A stretch of DNA of 64,000 bases. Source: Firmicutes bacterium UBA3936 (GTDB taxonomy: Bacteria > Bacillota > Dethiobacteria > Dethiobacterales > Dethiobacteraceae). Position numbers and translations under genes: made by a program. The stretch lies in the NCBI GenBank assembly GCA_002385745.1, contig DGEC01000041.1:1-64000 (forward strand). The letters are read 5' to 3'. Each line of letters opens with the position of its first letter. The stretch's first letter is position 1. Positions 24,795 through 33,551 of this stretch are shown piece after piece. The notes beneath the pieces were generated by a model that saw nothing but the letters and a program-made list of their open reading frames with translations, searched no databases and had not been told where the DNA came from.

Positions 24795-26339
24795 CTAATC
24801 CTGCCGCTCTATTTTCTTTAATTTTTTCACGGCAGGCCCGGTTATGATATCGCCCTCGCAGGTAAATCTGGAGCCGTGGCAGGGGCAGTCCCATGACCTT
24901 TCCGCCACATTCCAGGAAAGTTCACATCCCAGATGGGTGCAGGTGGTATCAACAAGATGCAATGTGCCCTCTTCGTCACGGAAAGCCCCGGTTTTTTGAC
25001 CGTTTAGCATAATTACCTTGCCTTCACCGGGCTTTATTTCAATATTGTCGTCAGCCTGATTAAGCTTGCCCTTTATCAGTTCGGCGGCAACATTCAAGTT
25101 TTCCACTACAAATGTCTTTGCCGATGCTGCAACAGTCTGGCGTGAAGGATTGTAAACATACTGCCAGGGGCTTTCATTTTTTATGATTAAATCCCGGACT
25201 ATCATGGCTGAGGCCATGCTGTTGGTCATTCCCCATTTCCCAAAACCGGTCACTAAAAACAAGTTCGGCGTCGACGGCAGGAAATGCCCGACATAGGGCA
25301 CACCGTCCAGGGTCATGCAATCCTGTGTTGACCAGCGGTAACATACTTCAGCACCGGAAAATGTCCCGGCTGCATAATCCGCAAGAACAGCATAGTGCTT
25401 GCGTGTATCTTCTCCCTGCCCTGTTTTGTGATGTTCCCCGCCCACCAGCACCAGTTCCCCTTCTTCCGCAGGCTGAAAACGGAAGGAACGGCCGGGTTCT
25501 TCAGCCGTGATATACATGCCGCCGGGGTAGGGCTCCGGTGTTTTAACTGCTACAACATAGGAACGTTCAGTATAAATCCTGGAAAAGTATAAACCTGCCT
25601 TGTTGTAACAGGGATACTGCGTGGCAATAACAACCTTTTGCGCCTTTACCCTTCTACCGTCCGCCGTTTTCAAAACAAAGCTCTCTTTTTTATCTTCATC
25701 ATCAATATCCACAATCCGGCTCTGCTCAAAAACATAGCTGCCCCGGCCGGGAATTTTAGCAGCCAAAGTCAGCACGTACTTCAGCGGGTGAAACTGGGCC
25801 TGCCCCTCATAGCAAAGTGCCGCTTTGCAGTCAAGAGGAAGGTCGATTTTGTCTATAACAGACGCCCGGATGCCTAAGGAAGAAGCAAGTTTTGCCTCCT
25901 CCTCCAGCTTTTTTATATAGCCGTCCCGCTTTGTATACACATAGGCATTCTGCCGAGAAAAGTCGCAGCCAATTTGCAGCCGGTTAACAAGCTCCTCGAT
26001 TTCCCGGATTGCCGTTTCATTGGCATCGGCATACTGCTCTGCCGCCTCCGTACCCATGGCCTGCTTGATCTTGCTGTAAATGAGCTGGTGCTGTGAGGTT
26101 ATTTTCGCCGTAGTATGCCCCGTAGCACCTCCGGCAAGGCGGTCCGCTTCAATAACGGCAACGGAAAGACCGGCTTCTTTCAGCAAATAGCCGCAGGTTA
26201 TTCCGGCAATCCCGCCGCCGATTATACCCACATCTACGGCAACCTCTTCCTCCAGCGCGGGATAATCGCCGGGTCTTGCAGTTGCCAGCCAGTAAGATTG
26301 CGGCGGGCCAGTAAAACGTTCCTCATGAACTTCGCTCAT
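24795..26339 (-). CDS. FAD-dependent oxidoreductase with C-terminal Rieske 2Fe-2S domain (YhfW-like)
   Basis: 514 residues. An N-terminal FAD-binding DAO-type domain starts at VGIIGGGIAGITCGYLL (about 35-52) with ATGHTTAKITSQHQ and a C-terminal FAD patch VTGFGKWGMTNS. The last 100 residues are a Rieske domain with CTHLGC and CPCHGSRF, giving the Cys/His pairs that bind [2Fe-2S] plus the two disulfide cysteines. This matches Bacillus YhfW. The substrate is unknown; redox partners could be a quinone or amine. AAGGAGAG precedes the ATG. Confidence 0.9.
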   Translation of the reverse strand: MSEVHEERFTGPPQSYWLATARPGDYPALEEEVAVDVGIIGGGIAGITCGYLLKEAGLSVAVIEADRLAGGATGHTTAKITSQHQLIYSKIKQAMGTEAAEQYADANETAIREIEELVNRLQIGCDFSRQNAYVYTKRDGYIKKLEEEAKLASSLGIRASVIDKIDLPLDCKAALCYEGQAQFHPLKYVLTLAAKIPGRGSYVFEQSRIVDIDDEDKKESFVLKTADGRRVKAQKVVIATQYPCYNKAGLYFSRIYTERSYVVAVKTPEPYPGGMYITAEEPGRSFRFQPAEEGELVLVGGEHHKTGQGEDTRKHYAVLADYAAGTFSGAEVCYRWSTQDCMTLDGVPYVGHFLPSTPNLFLVTGFGKWGMTNSMASAMIVRDLIIKNESPWQYVYNPSRQTVAASAKTFVVENLNVAAELIKGKLNQADDNIEIKPGEGKVIMLNGQKTGAFRDEEGTLHLVDTTCTHLGCELSWNVAERSWDCPCHGSRFTCEGDIITGPAVKKLKKIERQD

Positions 26340-26470
26340 GATTATTCTCTCCTTTCAGGATGCAATTTTCCATAAAGCTTAATTTTAATTATTAGTCTGT
26401 CCGCCACTATACACTGAATATGTAAAATTAAGTTCTGGCTTTATCTGCATGAAGTTCCCGTATTTTGCAG

Positions 26471-26496
26471 GCAAAAAAAAAGAGGCGGTCCGCCTC
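26471..26496 (-). terminator. Terminator after the LspA-like gene
   Basis: Stem GAGGCG (26482-26487) / CGCCTC (26491-26496) with a 3-base loop, then nine T residues on the minus strand. Confidence 0.85.
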
Positions 26497-26527
26497 CTTC
26501 TCCCGGCTGTTTCCGGCCGGTGTCTCT

Positions 26528-27013
26528 CTAGATCTTTGTGCGCAAACCGCGGTGGTCGATAATAAACATCAGTATTATCAGACCCAGGGCCGCATTAATG
26601 TAAACGTCCTTTAAATCAAAGGTGAAAAACCCCCGCAGCAGGATATAATCCAGGCTTCCGTTCCAGAAAACCTTGTCAATTAAGGAGCAGACTCCTCCGG
26701 ACAACAATAAAACAAAGGCCGCATTGATCAAAAAAGAACTTCCAAACCTATTTTTAATATAAATATAGCCGGCTAAAACAATAATAATCACCAAGATAAC
26801 GACGGCAATATGGACCGTTCTGCCGAGGCCCAACTGCAGCATTGAATTAATCCAGGAATAATCCCGGTTAAAAAGAGGCCTGAAAAAGACAAAAGATGCT
26901 ATAAGCGGGGTATTTGCCTCCAGAAAAAAGCGGTTAACAACAATTTTTATCCCCTGTTCAAGGGCAATCAGCAAAATTACAGCCACGGCGAGAATTATAT
27001 TATGCTTTTTCAT
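26528..27013 (-). CDS. Divergent signal peptidase II (LspA)-like membrane protein
   Basis: 161 residues with four hydrophobic helices, LspA length and plan. The two positions of the catalytic aspartates are kept (SLDYI for VVDFI, and FDLKDVYIN for the FNxAD box). Other conserved spots differ: the first-helix DQ motif is EQ, the NxGxAF motif is NRDYSWI, and the conserved Asn before IDR is replaced (CSLIDK). It may be a specialised lipoprotein peptidase or an LspA paralogue with altered specificity. The main lspA is probably elsewhere. It stands alone between terminators. Confidence 0.7.
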   Translation of the reverse strand: MKKHNIILAVAVILLIALEQGIKIVVNRFFLEANTPLIASFVFFRPLFNRDYSWINSMLQLGLGRTVHIAVVILVIIIVLAGYIYIKNRFGSSFLINAAFVLLLSGGVCSLIDKVFWNGSLDYILLRGFFTFDLKDVYINAALGLIILMFIIDHRGLRTKI

Positions 27014-27040
27014 ATCTTTCCTTTCGCCCTGTTTTATTAA

Positions 27041-27067
27041 ACAAAAGGCCTCCCTCGCGGAGGCCTT
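27041..27067 (-). terminator. Terminator after the split transketolase genes
   Basis: Perfect 9-bp stem AAGGCCTCC (27045-27053) / GGAGGCCTT (27059-27067), then TTTTGTTT on the minus strand, right after the stop at 27071. Confidence 0.85.
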
Positions 27068-27070
27068 GCT

Positions 27071-28039
27071 TTAGAGCATTTTTTTTATTTGAGCACAAAT
27101 GCCGGCCCCGTCGTAGCCATAGTAGGCATACAGGTCTTCGGGATCGCCAAGTTCAGCAAAAACATCGGGTATTCCCAGCCGCTTAAACTTGCAGGGTATC
27201 CCGGACTCCAGCACTGCTTCCGCCACGGCGGCACCCAGCCCGCCAATGATATTATGGTCTTCCACGGTAATAATGAGGCCCGTTTCCCTGGCTGCCTTCT
27301 CCAAAGTTTCCGTATCGAGCGGTTTTATGGTATGCATATCGATGACCCGGACACTTATTCCCTCTTTTTCCAGCCGCTGGGCCGCCACCAGTCCGTTATA
27401 AACCCCGATGCCGGCTCCCACTATGGTGGCATCACTGCCTTCCTTGGCAATTATAGCTTTGCCTATCCGGTAATCATAATCATCAGTGCTGTAAACAAGC
27501 GGCTCTTCGCCCCTGGCTACCCGGATATACATGGGCCCGGGGTAGGTCAGGGAAGCTTCAATCAGTTTTACACACTGGTTGGCATCGGCCGGCGCTACCA
27601 TGGTCATATTGGGAATAGAACGCATGATGGCGTAGTCACAGACGGTATAGTGGGTCGGCCCTCCCCCCGAGGTTAGGCCGCCGTGGGTGCCGATAACCCT
27701 GACCGGCACATCATTATAAGCCATGTCAGTATGAATCTGGTCGGTAGCCCGGACAGACAAAAAAGGCCCGAAAGCATTGACAAAGGGTATTTTCCCGCAC
27801 AAAGCCAGCCCCGCGGCAATGCCGATGGCATTGGGTTCTGCTATTCCAACTTCTATAAACTGTTCGGGATAGCGTTTGCGGAATTCATCCTGCTTGCTGC
27901 CCTTGGGCGCACCATCGGCACAGATGTAAACAATATCTTTATTTGTTTCAGCAAGCTCCAGCAGTTTAAGCATAAACAGATCCCTGGCCGAAGCCTTGGA
28001 AAGCATTTCGGCAAAATCCCATGTAATTCTGTCTGGCAT
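27071..28039 (-). CDS. Transketolase C-terminal subunit
   Basis: 322 residues from ATG 28039 behind AGGAGG; it starts 4 bases after the stop of its partner. It holds the pyrimidine-binding (DGAPKGSKQDEFRKRYPEQ, IEVGIAEPNAIGIAAGLA cut here to AEPNAIGIAAGLA) and C-terminal domains of transketolase (VGAGIGVYNGLVAA, VIDMHTIKPLD). The catalytic Glu for thiamine diphosphate is in the VGIAEPN motif. It works with the N-terminal subunit in the non-oxidative pentose phosphate route, as in other anaerobes and archaea with split enzymes. Confidence 0.92.
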   Translation of the reverse strand: MPDRITWDFAEMLSKASARDLFMLKLLELAETNKDIVYICADGAPKGSKQDEFRKRYPEQFIEVGIAEPNAIGIAAGLALCGKIPFVNAFGPFLSVRATDQIHTDMAYNDVPVRVIGTHGGLTSGGGPTHYTVCDYAIMRSIPNMTMVAPADANQCVKLIEASLTYPGPMYIRVARGEEPLVYSTDDYDYRIGKAIIAKEGSDATIVGAGIGVYNGLVAAQRLEKEGISVRVIDMHTIKPLDTETLEKAARETGLIITVEDHNIIGGLGAAVAEAVLESGIPCKFKRLGIPDVFAELGDPEDLYAYYGYDGAGICAQIKKML

Positions 28040-28043
28040 TGCC

Positions 28044-28910
28044 CTACCTCCTGACCTTTCTGGATTGCTCAATTAATCTCAGGCATTCATCCTTTTTTTC
28101 AGCGCTGAGGCCGCCCGCATGCCATTTCGGTTCATTTTCCATAAAGGCTACTCCTTTGCCCTTTACGGTATTCAGGATAATACAAATGGGCCTGCGCGGC
28201 GTTACCGGATCAACGGGCGGCAGGGACCCGAGCACATCCACAATCTGCTCCATGTCATTGCCGTCCTCAACATTAATAACATCCCAGCCGAATGCTTCCC
28301 ATTTGTCTGCCAGCGGCTCCAGCCTGACCGTCTCTTCAGTCCAGCCGTTGCCCTGAATTTTGTTCCTGTCCACGATGGCAACCAGGTTGCCGAACCGGTG
28401 GTGGCCGGCAAACATTATGGCTTCCCAGTTGGAGCCTTCGTTTAATTCCCCGTCGCCGGTAATGCAGTAAACACGCCAATTAGCCCTGTCCATCCGGCCG
28501 CTGAAGGCAAAGCCCACAGCCAGGGACAGGCCGTGGCCCAGGGAACCTGTAGAAGCCTCAAAACCCTCAATATATTTACGGTTGGGGTGCTGGCCGAATC
28601 TACCGCCAATCCGGTTATAGCCGTTATAAAGTTCCTCCTTGGTGTACATCCCCAAATCGGCAAAAATATTGTAAAACAAGCAGCCGCAATGCCCTTTACT
28701 GAGAATCAGGCGGTCCCGGTCGGGGTCCTTTGGATTCTGCGGATCAAAACGCAAAAAGTGATAATAAAGTGCTACCGCTACATCGCACAGGGAAAGAGAA
28801 CCGCCCAGGTGGGCATGTCCTATGGCATAGGTCATTTCAATTAACTGCTTGCGGATGTCAACGGCTTTTTCTTCCAGTCTGGCAACCAATTCCAAATCAG
28901 GCTTTCCCAT
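28044..28910 (-). CDS. Transketolase N-terminal subunit
   Basis: 288 residues with the thiamine diphosphate domain: YAIGHAHLGGSLS, ILSKGHCG, STGSLGHGLSLAVG, CITGDGELNEGSNWEA, VDRNKIQGNG. GDGE and the following N form the Mg-diphosphate site. Transcribed just ahead of the C-terminal subunit. GGAGGGCGG precedes the ATG. Confidence 0.93.
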   Translation of the reverse strand: MGKPDLELVARLEEKAVDIRKQLIEMTYAIGHAHLGGSLSLCDVAVALYYHFLRFDPQNPKDPDRDRLILSKGHCGCLFYNIFADLGMYTKEELYNGYNRIGGRFGQHPNRKYIEGFEASTGSLGHGLSLAVGFAFSGRMDRANWRVYCITGDGELNEGSNWEAIMFAGHHRFGNLVAIVDRNKIQGNGWTEETVRLEPLADKWEAFGWDVINVEDGNDMEQIVDVLGSLPPVDPVTPRRPICIILNTVKGKGVAFMENEPKWHAGGLSAEKKDECLRLIEQSRKVRR

Positions 28911-29001
28911 TTTCCGCCCTCCGTTTTCCCGTGCCCAAAACAGGCACTTATTTGTTAATCTTAATTTCGGCAGACACAGCCGTTATTCCTTTCTTGTCTT
29001 C

Positions 29002-30090
29002 TCAGACAAAACCCGGTAAATACTCTCTCTTCCGCTTTCTTTTTTTCATCACAATCATATCATAAAAGGCTTCCAGGCGGGTAATAAAACCGGTTTTTTC
29101 GGTATGTGTATCAAAGCTGAGAAAAAGGATGGGAATTTGATAGTCGCGGCTGATGTTCTGCAAAACGGGCATGGCGTCTACTTCCGGGGTACAGCCGAAT
29201 GACTTGACATGTATGATGCCGTCATAACCCATTTTGGCCATCCTCAAAGCCCTGCTGATAGTGGCCATGCTGGTAGCTCCCATGGCATAACTGGTATATG
29301 GCTTGACTTTTTCTTTTATTTCTTTAGGCGCATGCAGCAGCGTATTCGTAACATTCAGCCAGCGGTCTACAACAATACCCTTGGCAGCCAGTTCTTTCTC
29401 AATAAAATGATTGCTGAAGGGTTCCATAATTGTATAGTACTCACCCACAATGCCGACACGCAGTGGGTTTGGCGGGCTTTGGACCTCAATATCCTGAAAG
29501 CGCTTTTTATAGTCCCTGTACAGGATATCCAGATCCCTGCGGCTGCGCACATTCCGCAAATCCCGCAAAAACTCCCGGTGTGTTTTTTCAAACAAATCTT
29601 GGTCTGCCGCAAATCCCACGTTCTTGCGGATATAATCCTCCACTTTATCCATACATTCCACCATTCTCACAGCCAGGGGCAGAACCCGGGCAATTCGCCC
29701 AAGGGATGCCTGCGGGTTAAACTGTTTCAGCCGCAGGTAAACGGAAAGGGGGTCCAGTTTTTTCATGCCGGCAAGATTGATAAAATTTACTTTATAGCCC
29801 AGATCGGCTAAAATCAGTTCCTGCAATTCCCCGTAATAATCCAGCCGGCAAGATCCGGCTACCTGAACAAGCGTGTCGGCTCCCGCTTCAATAGCTTCTA
29901 TGAAGTTCCCCAACGTGTATTTAAAAGGAGCACAAACAAACTCCGGACTGTGGCGGCTGCCTATCTCCAGTGTTTTGCTGCTGATTGGCGGTGGAACAAT
30001 GTATTCAATATCAAAACCCAGAGTAAACAGGACAGAGAGCGGAATGTGGTAATTGCCCAGATGCGGTAAACTGACTTTACACACAGCCAT
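29002..30090 (-). CDS. Acyl-CoA dehydratase activase-related Fe-S protein (COG3580/3581 type), second copy
   Basis: 362 residues from ATG 30090 (AGGAGG upstream); it overlaps the end of the preceding gene by 14 bases. It resembles the 2-hydroxyglutaryl-CoA dehydratase-like module found fused behind ASKHA activases: SPEFVCAPFKYTLGNF, QVAGSCRLDYYG, VGIVGEYYTIMEPFSN, GATSMATISRALRMAK, HVKSFGCTPEVD, LFLSFDTHTEKTG. Conserved cysteines (CAPF, GSCR, FGCTPE) could hold a 4Fe-4S cluster. Unlike the large fused proteins, no ATPase domain is present here or next door. Role unknown. Confidence 0.75.
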   Translation of the reverse strand: MAVCKVSLPHLGNYHIPLSVLFTLGFDIEYIVPPPISSKTLEIGSRHSPEFVCAPFKYTLGNFIEAIEAGADTLVQVAGSCRLDYYGELQELILADLGYKVNFINLAGMKKLDPLSVYLRLKQFNPQASLGRIARVLPLAVRMVECMDKVEDYIRKNVGFAADQDLFEKTHREFLRDLRNVRSRRDLDILYRDYKKRFQDIEVQSPPNPLRVGIVGEYYTIMEPFSNHFIEKELAAKGIVVDRWLNVTNTLLHAPKEIKEKVKPYTSYAMGATSMATISRALRMAKMGYDGIIHVKSFGCTPEVDAMPVLQNISRDYQIPILFLSFDTHTEKTGFITRLEAFYDMIVMKKRKRKREYLPGFV

Positions 30091-31000
30091 AATCCCGAGC
30101 CTCCTGAAAGCGAATGATATCAAGGAAGCTTTCCAGGCGCGTCTCAATTCCCGCCATGCCCCGGTGCCCGTCCATAATTAACGTCAGAACCGGCTTGTCC
30201 TTTATCTTTCTGGTCAGCATTTCATTGACCAAAGAATCAGGCCCGCAGGGAAAGGCGCTTAAAAGAATGATCCCGTCAACATGCCGTCGGTAGATGGCTA
30301 CGGAACCTACCAGCTCCTTGCTCAACGCCCAGGGCAGGGTCTCGCTTAATGAAGATGCCCTGGCCACTGCTTCCTTCTTCGGCGCTATGTCAGCAATAAT
30401 GGGCAGTGCCCCCATTTCCCGCAGCCGGTTAAGAATGGGTTCGCCGATGAATTTGTCGCAGACATTGTAGCGGTGCGCCACCACTAAAATCTTCATCCCG
30501 TCCCGGCTAAGCAGCCTCTCCTGCTGTTCCAACTCTTCCCTTTGGGCTTTTTTTTGGGCCTGCTTTGCCGCCAGGTAAGCCAGGATGCTTTCGGCATTTT
30601 TCCGTCCCAGTGCCTTGCTCAGGCGGATAAAGGCCGCCATTTCTCCGTCTGCCGTCCTGGGCTCAATATTGCAGCATAAAAGTCTTGCGCGCCGTTTGCG
30701 AAATGTATTGGCCACCACATCATAAATAGCCTGGTATTTGCTGCAAACCGTGCCTGCGCCGTATCTTGAAATGCGGGGAATAAGAAGATAATCGCATTTA
30801 TCCAGCAGCCAGGCCACATGTCCCAGGTAAATTTTGGACGATAGGCAGGCTTCGTCAATGGCATGCATTGATCCCGCTCTCACGAGATCGTTTTGCGTTT
30901 CAGGGCTTAATATAAATTCAATTCCAAGCTCCCTAAAGAAAGTCTCCCACAACTCCTTGTACCTGTAATATAAAAAAGCTCTCGGAATCCCAATCTTCAC
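30077..31000 (-). CDS. Acyl-CoA dehydratase activase-related protein (DUF2229/COG3580), first copy
   Basis: 307 residues from GTG 31000, eight bases after AGGAGG; the TTG at 31006 is too close to that site. Pattern VKIGIPRAFLYYRYKELW, FILSPETQND, DEACLSSKIYLGHV, LIPRISRYGAG, CNIEP and the C-terminal SAFPCGPDSL and LIMDGHRG match DUF2229 and the related dehydratase-like module. With the overlapping next gene it makes a two-protein set equivalent to the C-terminal two thirds of the large 2-hydroxyacyl-CoA dehydratase activase-related proteins. Cysteine motifs suggest a shared Fe-S cluster. Confidence 0.78.
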   Translation of the reverse strand: MKIGIPRAFLYYRYKELWETFFRELGIEFILSPETQNDLVRAGSMHAIDEACLSSKIYLGHVAWLLDKCDYLLIPRISRYGAGTVCSKYQAIYDVVANTFRKRRARLLCCNIEPRTADGEMAAFIRLSKALGRKNAESILAYLAAKQAQKKAQREELEQQERLLSRDGMKILVVAHRYNVCDKFIGEPILNRLREMGALPIIADIAPKKEAVARASSLSETLPWALSKELVGSVAIYRRHVDGIILLSAFPCGPDSLVNEMLTRKIKDKPVLTLIMDGHRGMAGIETRLESFLDIIRFQEARDYGCV

Positions 31001-31183
31001 CGCCAATACCTCCTTTTGAGGGTACCGGTTGATAAGAAGCCGGCAAATCCATGGCTTTTCGCAAGTCCAAAGGCCGCTTTGGCAATTTATTACACAAATG
31101 CGGATTGCCTTAAGAGTATATCAATGATAACATGAATAACGAAGAATGTTCAGCGCAAAAAAGCTCAAAGAAGGTGATGGAAT

Positions 31184-31699
31184 TTGGCCAGGGCACTGCT
31201 TGTCATTGACATGTTAAGGGATTTTTTGGATGAAGACGGCGCTTTAAGCATCGGGGATGCAAGACAAATTATTCGCAACGTAGCCAAGAGGACAGAAGAA
31301 TGGCGTTCCAGCGGAAATCCTGTTATCTACATTCTGGACAGACACCTGCCTGATGATGCGGAATTTAAAATGTTCCCGCCTCACTGCCTGGCGGGAGAGC
31401 GGGGCGGAGAGGTTGTGGATGAACTGGCCCCGCGGGAAGGAGACATCAGAATCTACAAGCGGCGTTACAGCGCTTTTTTCGGCACCGATTTGGATCTGAC
31501 CCTCAGGGAGCTTGGAGTAACCGAAGTGGAACTGGCCGGCGTCTGCACCCAAATCTGTGTCCTTTACACGGCTGCCGATGCCAGCATGTTAAATTACGAG
31601 GTGACGGTAAGGAGAGAATGTGTGGCTTCCTTTGACGAAAAGGCCCATGAATTTGCCCTGCAGGAAATGGAAAAAACCCTTGGGGTAAAAGTGCTCTAA
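31184..31699 (+). CDS. Cysteine hydrolase (isochorismatase/nicotinamidase family)
   Basis: 171 residues from a TTG at 31184 with AAGGTGATG upstream. The catalytic triad is visible: Asp in LLVIDMLRDF, Lys in IYKRRYSAFFGT, Cys in GVCTQICVLYT. This family includes nicotinamidases and other amidohydrolases. The DxH-type metal site of nicotinamidase appears as DRHLPDDAEF, so a nicotinamidase (NAD salvage) is possible, but the specific substrate is not fixed by sequence. Stop lies one base from the stop of the convergent gene. Confidence 0.85.
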   Translation: MARALLVIDMLRDFLDEDGALSIGDARQIIRNVAKRTEEWRSSGNPVIYILDRHLPDDAEFKMFPPHCLAGERGGEVVDELAPREGDIRIYKRRYSAFFGTDLDLTLRELGVTEVELAGVCTQICVLYTAADASMLNYEVTVRRECVASFDEKAHEFALQEMEKTLGVKVL

Positions 31700-31700
31700 A

Positions 31701-32396
31701 CTAGATGGTCCATTGGCCATGAATTATTCCTACCAGATACCATTGTCCTTCATCCTGTTCAAATACCAAGCGTAAGCTACGCCAATCCATACCGTCATTT
31801 CCGGGTTCAAACCCGGTGAAATGGAACTCTATAAAAGTACCGTCCGGGTAGGCGGCGGATACATTGTCAACGGTGTTTCCGGAACCGATTGGTGTATTGT
31901 TGCCTATCAGGTGTGGATTAATGAAATCCTCATCATAAACAAATTTGTCATAATAATCATTGAAGGTTAAATCTATGGGTTCCCCAATGCCATCGTAGAT
32001 ACCCCAAGTATAGATTGTAGTATCCCGGTCCAGCCCTGCAACCTGTTGGGCGTCAAAAACTTTGTCATTCTGTACATCTACATAAAAATAGGGGCTGAAT
32101 CGCAGCCCTTTTTCCGGGTGGACCAGATTTGCCAACCCGGCCATGTTCTTATTCTTTAGTAATTCCATGGCATTTAAGGCTGTGATCAGTACGTTTGGAG
32201 AGACACCGGTCCGGCTGCTTAACTGTTCGGTCAGTTCCTGATTCTTTTCTGTCAGTTCTTTAATTTGACCGTTCAAGGTTTCTATTTGTGCTTTTAATTC
32301 CTCCGTGGAATGGGAGTTTTGTCCCGGCGCACAGGCTGTTATGGCAAAAGCGGCAATGACTGCAAGACTGAGCACAATTTTAAATTTGTTTTTCAT
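31701..32396 (-). CDS. Lipoprotein with N-terminal coiled coil, unknown function
   Basis: 231 residues from ATG 32396, which follows AGGAGG; the upstream ATG at 32429 lacks a site. A signal peptide with lipobox ITAC (Cys near residue 22) implies surface attachment. A leucine-rich coil (about 33-58, ELKAQIETLNGQIKELTEK) precedes a globular domain with LVHPEKGLRFSPY and GQWYLVGIIHGQWTI, a layout I recall from uncharacterised lipoproteins of Clostridia and Bacilli with an NTF2-like fold. No function assigned. Confidence 0.7.
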   Translation of the reverse strand: MKNKFKIVLSLAVIAAFAITACAPGQNSHSTEELKAQIETLNGQIKELTEKNQELTEQLSSRTGVSPNVLITALNAMELLKNKNMAGLANLVHPEKGLRFSPYFYVDVQNDKVFDAQQVAGLDRDTTIYTWGIYDGIGEPIDLTFNDYYDKFVYDEDFINPHLIGNNTPIGSGNTVDNVSAAYPDGTFIEFHFTGFEPGNDGMDWRSLRLVFEQDEGQWYLVGIIHGQWTI

Positions 32397-32530
32397 AAAT
32401 ATCCTCCTGAATATTTCTATCTCATGCATCTAACTATACTACCCGGATTTCCGCAGGTAATGCATTGCAGCCAGTCTGTGATATCATGGTGTCTTCGTAA
32501 AAGGGAGAGATCAGTTAAACCGCGGTTCCA

Positions 32531-33382
32531 TTAATCGTAGAAGTCAAGATAATGATAGCGCCTGCCGTCTTTTTTCCAACCCAGGACGGCATCCAGGCAG
32601 ACATTTTCCCCCGCTTTAAAGATGGATTTTTCCACGTCCTGGAAGTATTTGCGCAGCTGTTTAATGAGTTCCTTGACTTCATAACGCTTATTCCCGGTTC
32701 TCCGGGCAGTTACCGTACAGGCACAGTTAATGGGTGCAAGCCCGCAGTAGCTGACAAAATCGATAATTGTCTCTTCCCGCACATAGTATAGCGGGCGGAT
32801 AAGCTCCATATCGGCAAAGTTTTGTGCTTTCAGCTTAGGCAGCATATTCTTAAAGCTGCCTGCACAAAGCAGGTTGAGAAGCGTTGTTTCAATAACATCG
32901 TCAAAATGGTGGCCCAGGGCAAGTTTATTGCAGCCCAATGACTGCGCCCGGGCATACAGGGCGCCGCGGCGCATTTTGGCGCACATGTAGCAGGGATAAT
33001 CACCCGCTATTTTTTGCGCTACCTTAAAGATGTTGGCGGAAAAAATATGGACGGGAATATTCAGGTAGCGGAAGTTTGCCAGGAGCTGTTCACGGATACG
33101 GGGCTCGTATCCGGGGTCCATAACAATAAACCGCAGTTCAAAACCGGCCTGCCTATGGCGCTGCAGCTCCTGAAACAATTTGGCCATAACCATGCTGTCC
33201 TTGCCGCCCGAAAGAGCTACGGCTATTTTGTCGCCTTCGGCCACCAGCTTAAAATCCCGCACCGCCCTGGTAAATTTGCTCCACAGGGCACGCCGGAACT
33301 TTTTAACAATGCTTTTTTCAATTTCCGCAAGCGGCATTGGTTCCGCAGCCGGTGCTATCCTTTTGCAGTCCCTGTTGTCCAT
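32531..33382 (-). CDS. TtcA-like tRNA thiolation PP-loop ATPase
   Basis: 283 residues. PP-loop ATP-pyrophosphatase motif VALSGGKDSMVM, a CxxC (YPCYMCAKMRRG) and a further CACTVTAR cysteine pair that together can hold an Fe-S cluster, plus LGHHFDDVIETTLLNL. This is the TtcA/TtuA family, which adds sulfur to tRNA (2-thiocytidine 32 in TtcA). AAGGAAGG precedes the ATG. The N-terminal 25 residues are poorly conserved, and a later ATG (residue 17) is possible. It stands alone after the mgtE region. Confidence 0.85.
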   Translation of the reverse strand: MDNRDCKRIAPAAEPMPLAEIEKSIVKKFRRALWSKFTRAVRDFKLVAEGDKIAVALSGGKDSMVMAKLFQELQRHRQAGFELRFIVMDPGYEPRIREQLLANFRYLNIPVHIFSANIFKVAQKIAGDYPCYMCAKMRRGALYARAQSLGCNKLALGHHFDDVIETTLLNLLCAGSFKNMLPKLKAQNFADMELIRPLYYVREETIIDFVSYCGLAPINCACTVTARRTGNKRYEVKELIKQLRKYFQDVEKSIFKAGENVCLDAVLGWKKDGRRYHYLDFYD

Positions 33383-33551
33383 GCTATTCTACCTTCCTTG
33401 CTGTATAATTAAACTCAATATTTTCACCGCTCCTACCATTATACCTTCTTCCGCGCCCTCTGCACACCGGAAATTTGCGCAAAGGCAGCTGCCCTTCTTT
33501 CCCCGCGCCAAGATTAAAGCCCTTCCAGACTCAAACGAGACAGCGCAGGAA

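Noticed and set aside
31697..31703. Terminator between the cysteine hydrolase and lipoprotein genes
   Set aside because: Stops of the convergent genes are one base apart and no hairpin with T-run is visible there.
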